Positions 23,494 through 32,049 of a stretch of 64,000 bases of DNA are shown piece after piece. A program made the position numbers and the translations under genes. Source of the DNA: Arthrobacter sp. Leaf141 (GTDB lineage Bacteria; Actinomycetota; Actinomycetes; Actinomycetales; Micrococcaceae); assembly GCF_001424565.1 (NCBI RefSeq), contig NZ_LMOL01000009.1, positions 537 to 64,536 of the forward strand, written 5' to 3'. Numbering within the stretch: the first letter of the stretch is position 1; every line of letters begins with the position of its first letter. The notes under the pieces are model-generated. The model did no database searches, was not told the origin of the DNA, and saw nothing but the letters and a program-made list of their open reading frames with translations.

Positions 23494-23524
23494 GTTGTAG
23501 CTCATACATACAACGTCCTACAAC
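23494..23524. promoter_or_regulatory. Candidate NanR operator in the divergent sialidase promoter
   Basis: GTTGTAG (23494-23500) and CTACAAC (23518-23524) form a 7-bp inverted repeat with a 17-nt spacer. On the minus strand TTGTAG-18-TACAAC also resembles a promoter for nanH, so the repeat would cover both boxes. TCCTACA at 23516-23522 recurs upstream of siaE. Assignment to NanR is inferred from location. Confidence 0.45.
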
Positions 23525-23590
23525 ATACGTTGGAAGTCAGCGCCTGGCTAGCCCCTACCGCCCCCGCACCCCACTCCCTAGGATGAAGGT

Positions 23591-25285
23591 ATGACATCCC
23601 ATCTCCAACCCATCCGTGAGCAGGTACTGGCAACCCGTGGCGTCGGCGGCTACCGGCAGTACCGCATTCCCGCCTTGGCCGTCACACGGACCGGCACCCT
23701 GCTGGCCGCCTACGACGGTCGGCCCAACCTTGACGACCTGCCCAACCCGATCGACCTGCTGCTGCGACGCAGCTCCGACAGCGGACAGACCTGGACCGAC
23801 CAGCAGGTGGTCCGTTCCGGCGTCGGACTGCAGGGATTCGGCGACCCCAGCCTGCTGGTGGACAGCCACACCGGGCGGATCTTTATGTTCCACGCCGCCG
23901 GTACGCACGCAGGCTTCTTCGAAGCGGTGGAAGGACTCGAGCCGGACGATGCAGTCCAGCACGCCGACCTCAGCTTCTCCGACGATGACGGCCGCACCTG
24001 GCGGCACCGCAGGATCACCGACCAACTTAAAGTCCCGGGCGTCACCGGCCTTTTCGCCGCCGCCGGTCAAGGCATCCAGATCCACACCGGCCCCTTCACC
24101 GGCCGCCTGGTGCAGCAGTTTGTCCTTTTGGTGACCGGCCAGATCATGGCGGCCTCGGCCTACAGCGACGACCATGGCGACTCATGGACCCTGGGGGCGC
24201 TTCTGGGACCGGGGCCGCATGGGATCAATCCCAACGAAAACAAAGTGGTGGCTTTGCACGATGGGCGCCTCCTCCTGCACTCCCGGGCCACTCCGGCCCG
24301 GCTCGCCGCGCACTCGGACGACGGCGGGGCCTCCTGGAGCGATCTGGCTCCGGTCCCGGACCTCCCGGACCCCAGCGACAACGGTTCCCTGGCACGGTTC
24401 GACGGGTTGCCGGCGGTGACCGGGCATGCCAGGCAGGAAACCGATGGCTGGCTGCTGGCCACGAACAACAACGACACCCTGCTCCGGCGGAACACCACCC
24501 TCAGCCTCTCCACGGACAACGGCGCGACGTGGCCCCGGAAGCTGGTCCTGTGCCCCGGCAGCTCCGCCTATTCCACCGCCTGCCGGCTGCCGGACGGCAG
24601 TGTTGGCGTGCTGTATGAGCGCCAGGGGTACCGCGACATTGTTTTTGCGTCAGTGCCGACAGCAAACCTGCTGGCCGCGCAACCGTCAGCAGAGCCCCCG
24701 GAACGCAACGGCAGCCTCGGCTTCGAGATGGAGCTGCGCTCCATTACCCCGGGCAGGCCGGCAGACTGGCAGGACGTTGGCGAGTCGCACGCACTCCCGG
24801 CCAACGATGCCGGCTGGGACGCCCATACCTGGAAAGAGATCGGCCACGGATATGGCGCCCAGCAGATCCTCGGCAGCAGGGAAGCCCAGGACCTGAATTA
24901 CGGCCCCATCAGCGCGGGCTACAAAGCGGGTGATATCTTCGCCTTCACCGGGCGGGCCAGCAACAACGGCCCGGCACCCGCAGCACTGGTAACACTCCAC
25001 GGGCCCGGCGCCGACGCCTTCGAACCCACGGACCTCAAGACCGGCCACGAAGCCCGTTTTTTCACCCCCACCTACACCGTCACGGAAGCCGACGTGGCAG
25101 CGGGAACGGCCACTGTCACTTATGTGCTGACGGCCACAGTGGGAGCAGGACGCGTCCGGACAGGCAAGGAGTTTGCCTGCAACACCAGCACCGGTGAGAT
25201 CCTCGAGCGCCTGCTGGACGATGACAGCCTGCGGCAGGCTCCGCAACAGGGCGCAAACCCGGCGCCCCTTGACGAACCCCTGTGA
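23591..25285 (+). CDS. Second sialidase, no signal peptide
   Basis: This is a 564-residue GH33-like protein. Residues about 1-350 carry the sialidase propeller signatures: QYRIPALAVTRTGTL, Asp boxes SSDSGQTWTD, SDDDGRTWRH, SDDHGDSWTL, SDDGGASWSD and STDNGATWPR, and the AYSTACRLPDGSVGVLYE segment. The C-terminal ~180 residues are a beta-sandwich-like region sharing VTEADVAAGT with the repeats of NanH. There is no N-terminal hydrophobic stretch or Tat motif, so it is probably cytoplasmic or exported by an unknown route. GAAGG precedes ATG 23591. It is divergent from nanH and 71 bp upstream of the transporter. A cytoplasmic enzyme would act on sialosides imported intact by the oligopeptide-type transporter; that is inference. 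Confidence 0.85.
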   Translation: MTSHLQPIREQVLATRGVGGYRQYRIPALAVTRTGTLLAAYDGRPNLDDLPNPIDLLLRRSSDSGQTWTDQQVVRSGVGLQGFGDPSLLVDSHTGRIFMFHAAGTHAGFFEAVEGLEPDDAVQHADLSFSDDDGRTWRHRRITDQLKVPGVTGLFAAAGQGIQIHTGPFTGRLVQQFVLLVTGQIMAASAYSDDHGDSWTLGALLGPGPHGINPNENKVVALHDGRLLLHSRATPARLAAHSDDGGASWSDLAPVPDLPDPSDNGSLARFDGLPAVTGHARQETDGWLLATNNNDTLLRRNTTLSLSTDNGATWPRKLVLCPGSSAYSTACRLPDGSVGVLYERQGYRDIVFASVPTANLLAAQPSAEPPERNGSLGFEMELRSITPGRPADWQDVGESHALPANDAGWDAHTWKEIGHGYGAQQILGSREAQDLNYGPISAGYKAGDIFAFTGRASNNGPAPAALVTLHGPGADAFEPTDLKTGHEARFFTPTYTVTEADVAAGTATVTYVLTATVGAGRVRTGKEFACNTSTGEILERLLDDDSLRQAPQQGANPAPLDEPL

Positions 25286-25317
25286 TGGCCCTTACAGTTT
25301 TCTTACGAGCTCGGACA

Positions 25318-25324
25318 TCCTACA
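25318..25324 (+). promoter_or_regulatory. TCCTACA motif upstream of siaE, candidate NanR half-site
   Basis: GGACATCCTACATCC at 25313-25327 contains a CATCC direct repeat and TCCTACA, the heptamer also found in the nanH divergent region. It lies 33 bp before the siaE start in a 71-bp gap. A shared repressor site would co-regulate transport and sialidases. Confidence 0.3.
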
Positions 25325-25356
25325 TCCGATAAACCCTTTCACATGGTGAGGCCCTC

Positions 25357-26997
25357 ATGAACACCCTCAAGCACCTGCCGCTGGTCAATGACGCCAGCCG
25401 CCGCAATTTCCTCAAGATCTCCGGTGTTATGGGCATCGCAGCAGCCATCACCACCTCCGTTGCAGCCTGCGGCGGTCCCGCGGCCACCACCACCGGCTCC
25501 GCCACCAATACGGCAGCCGTCAACAAGGACCTCACCATCGAGGCAGGCATCTCCTACGCCCTGTCCACCGGCTTCGATCCGATCTCCTCCTCCGGCGCCA
25601 CACCCATGGCGGCCAACCTGCACGTCTTCGAAGGCCTGGTGGAACTCCACCCGGCAACACGCAAGCCGTACAACGCCCTCGCGGCGTCGGACCCCACCAT
25701 GGTCAACGAGACCACCTACCGGGTCACTCTCCGCGACGGTGCCATGTTCCACAATGGCTCCCCCGTCACCACAGAGGATGTTGTCTTTTCCTTCACCCGC
25801 GTGATGGACCCGGCCAACAAGTCCCTGTTCTCCCAGTTCATTCCCTTTATCCAGGAGGTCAAGGCGGTCGACGCCAAGACCGTGGAGTTCACCCTCAAGT
25901 ACGGCTTCCCGGGCTTCGGTCCCCGCATCTCCGTGGTGAAGATCGTCCCCAAGGCACTCACCAACTTCCCGGTGGGCTCCGACCAGCTGAAGGCTTTCGA
26001 CGCCGCCCCCGTTGGCACCGGCCCCTACAAGCTGATCTCCGCCGTCAAGGACGACAAGATCATCTTTGAAGCCAACAGCGCCTACAACGGCCCCATGCCG
26101 GCACTCGCCAAGGGCATGACCTGGCTCCTGCTCTCCGACGCCGCGGCCCGCGTGACCGCCATGCAGTCAGGCCGCGTGCAGGCCATTGAAGATGTCCCCT
26201 ACCTGGACGTTGATGGCCTGAAAGCCAAGTCCAGCGTGGAGTCGGTGCAGTCCTTTGGCCTGATGTTCCTGATGTTCAACTGCTCCGCTGCCCCGTTCGA
26301 CAACAAAAAAGTGCGCCAGGCACTGCACTACGGCCTGGACAAGGACGCCATCATCAAGAAGGCCCTGTTCGGCAACGCCAAGCCGGCATCGTCGTACTTC
26401 CAGGAAGGCCACCCGGACTACGTCAAGGCCAAGAACGTCTACGGCTACGACGCCCAGAAGGCGGCCGACCTGCTCAAGGAGGCCGGTGTTACCAGCCTCG
26501 AGTTCGAGCTCCTCACCACCGACACCGCCTGGGTCAAGGACGTAGCTCCGCTGATGCTCGAGTCCTGGAACAAGATCCCCGGCGTCAAGGTCACCTTGAA
26601 GAACCTCCAGTCCGGTGCGTTGTATTCAGACCGCGTGGCAAAGGGTGACTACACAGTGGTTGCCGCCCCCGGCGATCCGTCCGTCTTCGGCAACGACGCT
26701 GACCTGCTGCTCAGCTGGTTCTACGCCGGTGACACGTGGATGAAGAACCGCGCCTTCTGGGCCACCACTCCGGAGCGCGCCGCCCTGGTGGACCTGATGT
26801 CCAAAGCCGGCCGCGCGTCGTCGTCGGAAGCCAAGGCACTGACCGGCCAGATCGTTGACCTGGTTTCCGAGGAAGTTCCCCTCTACCCGATGTTCCACCG
26901 CCAGCTCCCCAGCGCCTGGGATTCCACCAGGCTCAGCGGCTTCGCGCCCCTCCCCACCACCGGAGTTTCCTTCGTTGGTGTGGGCCGCACATCCTGA
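25357..26997 (+). CDS. siaE: Sialic acid ABC transporter, substrate-binding lipoprotein
   Basis: This 546-residue family 5 (peptide/nickel-type) solute-binding protein has a Tat-style signal SRRNFLK (14-20) and a lipobox VAAC with Cys 38, so it is a folded, exported lipoprotein. The mature part shows DPP/OPP-type features ([42 protein letters not shown]). GTGAGG precedes ATG 25357. It begins a tight operon siaE-siaF-siaG-siaI-nanA. The closest known parallel is the SiaEFGI uptake system of Corynebacterium glutamicum, and SatABCD of Haemophilus ducreyi is the same transporter type. Substrate specificity is taken from the nan genes around it. Confidence 0.9.
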   Translation: MNTLKHLPLVNDASRRNFLKISGVMGIAAAITTSVAACGGPAATTTGSATNTAAVNKDLTIEAGISYALSTGFDPISSSGATPMAANLHVFEGLVELHPATRKPYNALAASDPTMVNETTYRVTLRDGAMFHNGSPVTTEDVVFSFTRVMDPANKSLFSQFIPFIQEVKAVDAKTVEFTLKYGFPGFGPRISVVKIVPKALTNFPVGSDQLKAFDAAPVGTGPYKLISAVKDDKIIFEANSAYNGPMPALAKGMTWLLLSDAAARVTAMQSGRVQAIEDVPYLDVDGLKAKSSVESVQSFGLMFLMFNCSAAPFDNKKVRQALHYGLDKDAIIKKALFGNAKPASSYFQEGHPDYVKAKNVYGYDAQKAADLLKEAGVTSLEFELLTTDTAWVKDVAPLMLESWNKIPGVKVTLKNLQSGALYSDRVAKGDYTVVAAPGDPSVFGNDADLLLSWFYAGDTWMKNRAFWATTPERAALVDLMSKAGRASSSEAKALTGQIVDLVSEEVPLYPMFHRQLPSAWDSTRLSGFAPLPTTGVSFVGVGRTS

Positions 26998-27017
26998 TCT
27001 GATCAACGGAGAAGACA

Positions 27018-27974
27018 TTGACCACCATATTGCGACTGCTGGGCAGACGGCTCGCAGCGTTGCCCCTCATGATCCTGGGCATCACGCTGCTGGTGTTCCT
27101 GGTCCTGCAGGCAGCACCGGGCGACCAGGCCAGCAGTGCCCTGGGCGAAGGTGCCAGCGAAGAGGCCAAGGAACAGTACCGGGAGTCCAACGGGCTCAAC
27201 GACCCCTTGCCCCTGCAGTACATCAGTTTCCTGGGCAGGCTCCTGCAGTTCGACCTTGGCGTCACCACTCCCCCGGCCAAACCGGTTGCCGGCATGATCG
27301 CCACGGCGTTTCCCCTGACGCTGCAGCTGACCTTCCTCGGCGTCATCATCGCCGTGGTGGTCTCGCTGGTCTTCGGCATCATCGGCGCCCTGTACCGGGA
27401 TAAGTGGCAGGACCAGGTGGTTCGTGTCTTCTCCATCGCGGCGGTAGCAACACCGTCGTTCTGGCTGGGTATCCTGCTGATCCAGTGGTTCGCCCTGGGC
27501 AGCAACCCGCTCTTCCCGTCCGGTGGAATCGCGACGCCCGAATCCGGCTTTGGCGGCTGGCTCAACTCCATGGCCCTGCCGGCCCTGGCACTGGGCATCC
27601 CGGTCTCCGCTTCCCTCATCCGGGTGGTCCGCACTTCGATGGTGGAGGAACTGGACCGCGACTACGTCCGGACGGCCGTCGGCAACGGCGTGCCGTACCG
27701 CGAAGTGGTCTCCAAGAACGTCCTGCGCAACGCCCTGGTGACTCCGGTGACCGTGCTGGGCCTGCGCGTTGGCTACCTGCTGGGCGGCGCCGTCGTGATC
27801 GAAATGATCTTCGCGCTGCCGGGCATGGGTCAGCTGATCCTCAACGGCATCACCAACCTGGACGTCAACCTGGTGCAGGGCGTGGTGCTCACCATTTCCG
27901 TCACATTCGTCCTGGTGAACATCGCCGTGGACCTTCTCTACCTGCTCATCAACCCCCGAATCAGGACCGTGTGA
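27018..27974 (+). CDS. siaF: Sialic acid ABC transporter, permease 1
   Basis: This 318-residue DppB/OppB-type inner-membrane permease has an N-terminal helix RLAALPLMILGITLLVFLVL, a conserved APGD after it, and about six membrane helices in all. The cytoplasmic EAA-type loop is YVRTAVGNGVPYREVVSKNVLRNA (split here across residues ~215-238). The start is TTG 27018 with GGAGAAG upstream; no ATG is well placed. It lies 20 bp after siaE and 3 bp before siaG. It forms the channel with the permease half of SiaG. Confidence 0.9.
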   Translation: MTTILRLLGRRLAALPLMILGITLLVFLVLQAAPGDQASSALGEGASEEAKEQYRESNGLNDPLPLQYISFLGRLLQFDLGVTTPPAKPVAGMIATAFPLTLQLTFLGVIIAVVVSLVFGIIGALYRDKWQDQVVRVFSIAAVATPSFWLGILLIQWFALGSNPLFPSGGIATPESGFGGWLNSMALPALALGIPVSASLIRVVRTSMVEELDRDYVRTAVGNGVPYREVVSKNVLRNALVTPVTVLGLRVGYLLGGAVVIEMIFALPGMGQLILNGITNLDVNLVQGVVLTISVTFVLVNIAVDLLYLLINPRIRTV

Positions 27975-27977
27975 CCC

Positions 27978-30149
27978 ATGCGCAGCAAACTCGCTGAACG
28001 CCTGAGCGCCCCCGGACTCCGCTTCAAGGCCCTGCCCTGGAGCTCCCGCCTGGCCCTCGTCTTCCTTGTGATCATTGCCGCGGCCGCCATCTTCGCCCGG
28101 GTTCTTGCGCCGCACGATCCCCTGGAATCCTTCACCCCGGCCACCCCTCCCGGCGGCGAGCACCTCTTCGGCACCGACCGGCTGGGCCGCGACATCTTCT
28201 CCCGGCTGCTGTTCGGTTCGCAGTCCTCGCTGCTGATCGGCCTCGGCGCCGTGGCCCTCGCTGTCCTGGTGGGAGCGCTGCTGGGATCCCTGGCAGCCAC
28301 GTCCAGCAAGACCGTCAATGAACTGATCATGCGCATCATGGACATCCTGATGGCCTTCCCCGGCATCGCTTTGGCCGCTGTGCTGCTGGCAGCATTCGGC
28401 AACTCCGTGCCCACCATCATCCTGGCGATCGCCATCATCTACACCCCGCAACTGGCCCGGGTGGTCCGCGCCAACGTGCTCTCGCAGTACGGCGAGGATT
28501 ACGTCCGTGCCGAGCGGGTCATCGGCGCCGGCCGCTTCTACATCCTGCTCAAGCACATTGTCCGCAACACCGCCGCCCCGGTGCTGGTGTTCGCCACGGT
28601 CATGGTGGCTGACGCCATCATCCTCGAAGCGTCGCTGTCCTTCCTCGGCGCCGGCGTCCAGGATCCGGCACCGTCCTGGGGCAACGTGATCTCCTATGGC
28701 CGCAATCTGGTGCTCTCCGGCGGCTGGTGGGCCACTACCTTCGCCGGCCTCACCATCCTGCTCACGGTGCTGGCCCTGAACATCCTCGCCGAAGGCCTCA
28801 CGGATGCCATGGTCAACCCCAAGCTGCGGCGCGCACCGGCGGTAAAGGACGACGACGGCGCTGCCGCCCTCACCGCCGTCGACGCCGTGGTGGGCACCTC
28901 AGTTGCCCAGGGCTCCGTCGTGGAGCAACACGAACTCGACGCGGTGCAGGCCGCGCCGCGGCACAGCCTGTCCGACGACGGCATGGGAGCAGGTGCCGGC
29001 ATGCCGGATCACGGCGCCGCCGTGATCTCGGCGAACCCGAACGCCCGGCTGGACGAAGAACTCCTGCGCCTGGCCGCAGTGGAAGCCACCCGGACCGACC
29101 GGCTGCCCCAGGTTCCGGCCGATGCGCGCACAGTGCTCGAGGTGACCAACCTGTCCATCAAATTCCCGGGCCGGTTCGGCGCCACGGCCATCGTGGACAA
29201 CGTCTCCTTCACCGTGAAGGAAGGCGAAACCATGGCGCTGGTGGGCGAATCCGGTTGCGGAAAGTCCATCACCTCCCTGGCCATCATGGGGTTGTTGGCC
29301 AAAACGGCGGAGATCACCGGCTCCATCACCTTCGACGGCAAGGAACTGCTGGATCCCGCCCGCAAGCACAGCAGCATCAAGGCTTACCAGGGCCTTCGCG
29401 GGGAGCAGATCGCCATGGTCTACCAGGACGCGTTGAGCTCGCTGAACCCGTCCATGAAGATCAAGGACCAGATGACCCAGTTGACCCGGCGGGGCGGTCG
29501 GAAGACGCCCACCGAGCTGCTGGAAATGGTCAAGCTGGACCCGGTCCGGACGCTGGCAAGCTACCCGCATGAGCTGTCCGGCGGGCAACGCCAGCGCGTC
29601 CTGATCGCCATGGCCCTGTCCCGTTCGCCCAGGATCGTGGTGGCCGATGAGCCCACCACCGCCCTGGACGTCACCGTGCAGAAACAGGTGGTTGACCTGC
29701 TCAACGACCTCCGCGAAGAGCTTGGCTTCGCCATGGTGTTCGTCAGCCACGACCTGGCCCTGGTGGCTTCGCTGGCACACCGGGTCACCGTTATGTACGC
29801 GGGCCAGGTGGTGGAATCTGCGCAGACCTCCGCGCTGCTGCAGGATCCACGCCACGAGTACACCCGCGGCCTCCTGGGCGCTGTCCTCTCCATCGAGGCG
29901 GACGCCACCCGGCTGCACCAGATCCCCGGCACGGTCCCCTCCCCGCAGGACTTCGCCCCCGGCGACCGTTTCGCGCCCCGGTCCCTGCGGGCCGACGCCG
30001 ATCCCAACCAACGCCTGGTCCTCACCCCGGTGTCCGCCGGTTCAAGGGTTCCTGCCGGTTCCCCGGCTGCTGCCGAACCTGCCACCTCCACCGGGGCTTC
30101 GGATGCAGAACACTTCTGGGCCAGCCACCTCAAGGAGGACGCGAAATGA
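27978..30149 (+). CDS. siaG: Fused ABC permease 2 and ATPase 1 for sialic acid
   Basis: This is a 723-residue fusion. Residues 1-285 are a DppC-type permease (FGTDRLGRDIFSRLLFGSQ, six helices, loop YVRAERVIGAGRFYILLKH). A ~100-residue acidic, Ala-rich linker follows. Residues ~390-640 are a DppD-type ATPase with Walker A GESGCGKS, signature LSGGQRQR, Walker B IVVADEPTTALD and the switch His in FVSHD. The C-terminal oligopeptide domain lacks the usual Cys cluster (APRSLRADAD), so the iron-sulfur site described for some Opp/Dpp ATPases is not expected. Such permease-ATPase fusion is the form reported for SiaG of Corynebacterium glutamicum. It overlaps siaI by ATGA. Confidence 0.9.
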   Translation: MRSKLAERLSAPGLRFKALPWSSRLALVFLVIIAAAAIFARVLAPHDPLESFTPATPPGGEHLFGTDRLGRDIFSRLLFGSQSSLLIGLGAVALAVLVGALLGSLAATSSKTVNELIMRIMDILMAFPGIALAAVLLAAFGNSVPTIILAIAIIYTPQLARVVRANVLSQYGEDYVRAERVIGAGRFYILLKHIVRNTAAPVLVFATVMVADAIILEASLSFLGAGVQDPAPSWGNVISYGRNLVLSGGWWATTFAGLTILLTVLALNILAEGLTDAMVNPKLRRAPAVKDDDGAAALTAVDAVVGTSVAQGSVVEQHELDAVQAAPRHSLSDDGMGAGAGMPDHGAAVISANPNARLDEELLRLAAVEATRTDRLPQVPADARTVLEVTNLSIKFPGRFGATAIVDNVSFTVKEGETMALVGESGCGKSITSLAIMGLLAKTAEITGSITFDGKELLDPARKHSSIKAYQGLRGEQIAMVYQDALSSLNPSMKIKDQMTQLTRRGGRKTPTELLEMVKLDPVRTLASYPHELSGGQRQRVLIAMALSRSPRIVVADEPTTALDVTVQKQVVDLLNDLREELGFAMVFVSHDLALVASLAHRVTVMYAGQVVESAQTSALLQDPRHEYTRGLLGAVLSIEADATRLHQIPGTVPSPQDFAPGDRFAPRSLRADADPNQRLVLTPVSAGSRVPAGSPAAAEPATSTGASDAEHFWASHLKEDAK

Positions 30150-30952
30150 ACGCCGCCACCGGCACCCCCGTCATTGAACTCAAGAACGTCAAGGTCCACC
30201 ACCGGGCCCGCTCCGGATCGCTCTTCAAGCCCACCATCGTCAAGGCCGTGGATGGCGTGGACTTCAGCATCAGCCGTGGTGAAACCGTCGGCATCGTGGG
30301 CGAATCCGGTTGCGGCAAGTCCACCCTGGCCGCCGTGCTGGTGGGCCTGCAGCCGCCCACATCCGGTGAGGTACTGTTCCACGGCAAGCCCGCCATCAAG
30401 CGGAACGCCGCCATGCGCAAGGAATTTGGCCGCTCCGTTTCGGTGGTCTTCCAGGACCCGGCAACGGCCTTGAATCCCCGGATGACCATTGCGGATATCC
30501 TGACGGACCCGCTCCAGATCCACGGGATCGGCACCGCAGCGTCCCGCGCTGCCAAGGTGGACGAACTGCTGGCGCTGGTTGGCCTGCCGGCTTCGGCAGC
30601 CGGGGTCACGCCGTCGCAGGTTTCGGGCGGCCAGCGCCAGCGCGTGGCAATCGCCCGGGCACTGGCCCTGGACCCGGACATCATTGTGGCGGACGAGCCC
30701 ACCTCCGCGCTGGATGTTTCGGTGCGGGCCCAGGTGCTGAACCTGCTCTCCGACCTGAAGACCCGGCTGAACCTGGGCCTGGTGTTCATCTCGCACGATA
30801 TCCAGACCGTCCGCTATGTCTCGGACCGCATCTGCGTTATGTACTTCGGCAACATCGTTGAACAGGGCCCTGCCGCGCAGGTCTTCGACACCCCCAGCAA
30901 CGACTACACCCGCAAGCTGCTGGGCGCCGCTCCCAGCCTGCTGCACACCTGA
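30146..30952 (+). CDS. siaI: Sialic acid ABC transporter, ATPase 2
   Basis: This 268-residue DppF/OppF-type ATPase has Walker A GESGCGKST, Q-loop VVFQDPATALNPRM, signature VSGGQRQR, Walker B DIIVADEPTSALD and FISHD. It lacks the long C-terminal oligopeptide domain, which is usual for short forms. AAGGAGG precedes ATG 30146 inside the end of siaG (4-bp overlap). It pairs with the ATPase half of SiaG in the transporter. Confidence 0.9.
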   Translation: MNAATGTPVIELKNVKVHHRARSGSLFKPTIVKAVDGVDFSISRGETVGIVGESGCGKSTLAAVLVGLQPPTSGEVLFHGKPAIKRNAAMRKEFGRSVSVVFQDPATALNPRMTIADILTDPLQIHGIGTAASRAAKVDELLALVGLPASAAGVTPSQVSGGQRQRVAIARALALDPDIIVADEPTSALDVSVRAQVLNLLSDLKTRLNLGLVFISHDIQTVRYVSDRICVMYFGNIVEQGPAAQVFDTPSNDYTRKLLGAAPSLLHT

Positions 30953-30990
30953 ATTTTCCCGCTTCGCTTTTCAACCATTGGAGTTACCCC

Positions 30991-31905
30991 ATGCCCCAGT
31001 TTTCCGGCGTCATCCCGCCCGTCGTCACTCCCCGCCACACCGATGGCAGCATCGACACAGATTCCCTGAAGAACGTCACCAAGCATCTGCTCGACGGCGG
31101 CGTCTCCGGTCTGTTTGTCCTCGGCTCCTCCGCTGAGGTGCCCTACATGACGGATGCCGAGCGCGCCCTGGTGGTCAGCACCATCGCCGAGGCCAATGCC
31201 GGCGCCGTCCCGCTGATTGTGGGCGCCAACGAACAAACCACCAACCGTGTGATCGAAGAGGCCAGGAAGGTCATCGACCTGGGCGCTGACGCGATCGTTG
31301 TCACCTCCATGTACTACGCCATTGGCAACGCCGCCGAGACCGAGACGCACTTCCGGGCCGTCCACGCCGCCGTCGACAAGCCCATCTTCGCCTACGACGT
31401 TCCCGTCCGGACGCACTTCAAGCTCCCCGTTGACCTGCTGGCACGGCTGGGCCGCGACGGCGTCATCACCGGCGTCAAGGACTCCTCCGGCGACGATGTT
31501 GGCTTCCGCCAGCTGCTGCTGGCCACCAAGGACAACCCCGGGCTGAGCATCTTCACCGGCCACGAGGTGGTGGTGGACGGCGCCCTCCTGGGCGGGGCGC
31601 ACGGCGTGGTCCCGGGCCTCGGCAACGTTGACCCGGCCGGCTACCGCCGCCTGTTCGATGCTTCCCAGGCCGGCGACTGGGCCGGCGCACGCCGCGAGCA
31701 GGACCGCCTGGCTGACGTCTTCGAAATCGTCTTCACCCCCAACGGCCGGGTCTCCGGGGGCGCTGCGGGACTGGGTGCGTTCAAGACCGCGCTGCAGATC
31801 ATGGGCGTCATCGAGTCCAACACCATGAGCGTGCCCATGCCGGCACTGAACGACTCCGAGACCGCCGCCATCAAGCTGATCCTGGCGCGTAACGGCCTGG
31901 TCTAG
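30991..31905 (+). CDS. nanA: N-acetylneuraminate lyase
   Basis: This is a 304-residue TIM-barrel aldolase of the DHDPS/NAL family that splits N-acetylneuraminate into N-acetylmannosamine and pyruvate. The Schiff-base Lys is in ITGVKDSSGDD and the active-site Tyr in FAYDVPVRTHFKLP. The usual GSTGE near residue 50 is GSSAE here, which is compatible with NAL-like members. TTGGAG precedes ATG 30991, 38 bp after siaI. On sequence alone DHDPS and NAL are hard to separate; the transporter, nanK, nanE and sialidases around it decide for NAL. Confidence 0.88.
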   Translation: MPQFSGVIPPVVTPRHTDGSIDTDSLKNVTKHLLDGGVSGLFVLGSSAEVPYMTDAERALVVSTIAEANAGAVPLIVGANEQTTNRVIEEARKVIDLGADAIVVTSMYYAIGNAAETETHFRAVHAAVDKPIFAYDVPVRTHFKLPVDLLARLGRDGVITGVKDSSGDDVGFRQLLLATKDNPGLSIFTGHEVVVDGALLGGAHGVVPGLGNVDPAGYRRLFDASQAGDWAGARREQDRLADVFEIVFTPNGRVSGGAAGLGAFKTALQIMGVIESNTMSVPMPALNDSETAAIKLILARNGLV

Positions 31906-31915
31906 GTTCTACTGG

Positions 31916-32001
31916 GGCGTTGGGCACCCATCTTTTGCCGGCTGCTGCACTCGTTCCTCGCGCTTCGACGCAACCTACGCAAAAGATGGGCGTCCAACGC
32001 C
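31916..32001. repeat. Long intergenic hairpin between nanA and nanK
   Basis: Arms 31916-31938 and 31979-32001 pair at 21 of 23 positions, plus one G-T wobble, around a 40-nt loop. Both arms contain the CATCTTTTGC/GCAAAAGATG core. It fills most of the 144-bp gap and has no T-run, so it is not a standard terminator. Two similar hairpins occur elsewhere in the window. Confidence 0.8.
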
Positions 32002-32049
32002 GCCTCCCGTAGTCCGGCTCCCCCGCGATCCCCTGTGAGGAAGAAATTG

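Noticed and set aside
27003..28556. A 517-codon minus-strand frame rich in Gln, Gly, Asp and His
   Set aside because: It runs antisense through siaF and siaG, both of which have unmistakable permease motifs.
30991..31905. Annotation of nanA as dihydrodipicolinate synthase
   Set aside because: The fold is shared, but the gene sits in a full sialic acid operon with nanK, nanE, sialidases and transporter.
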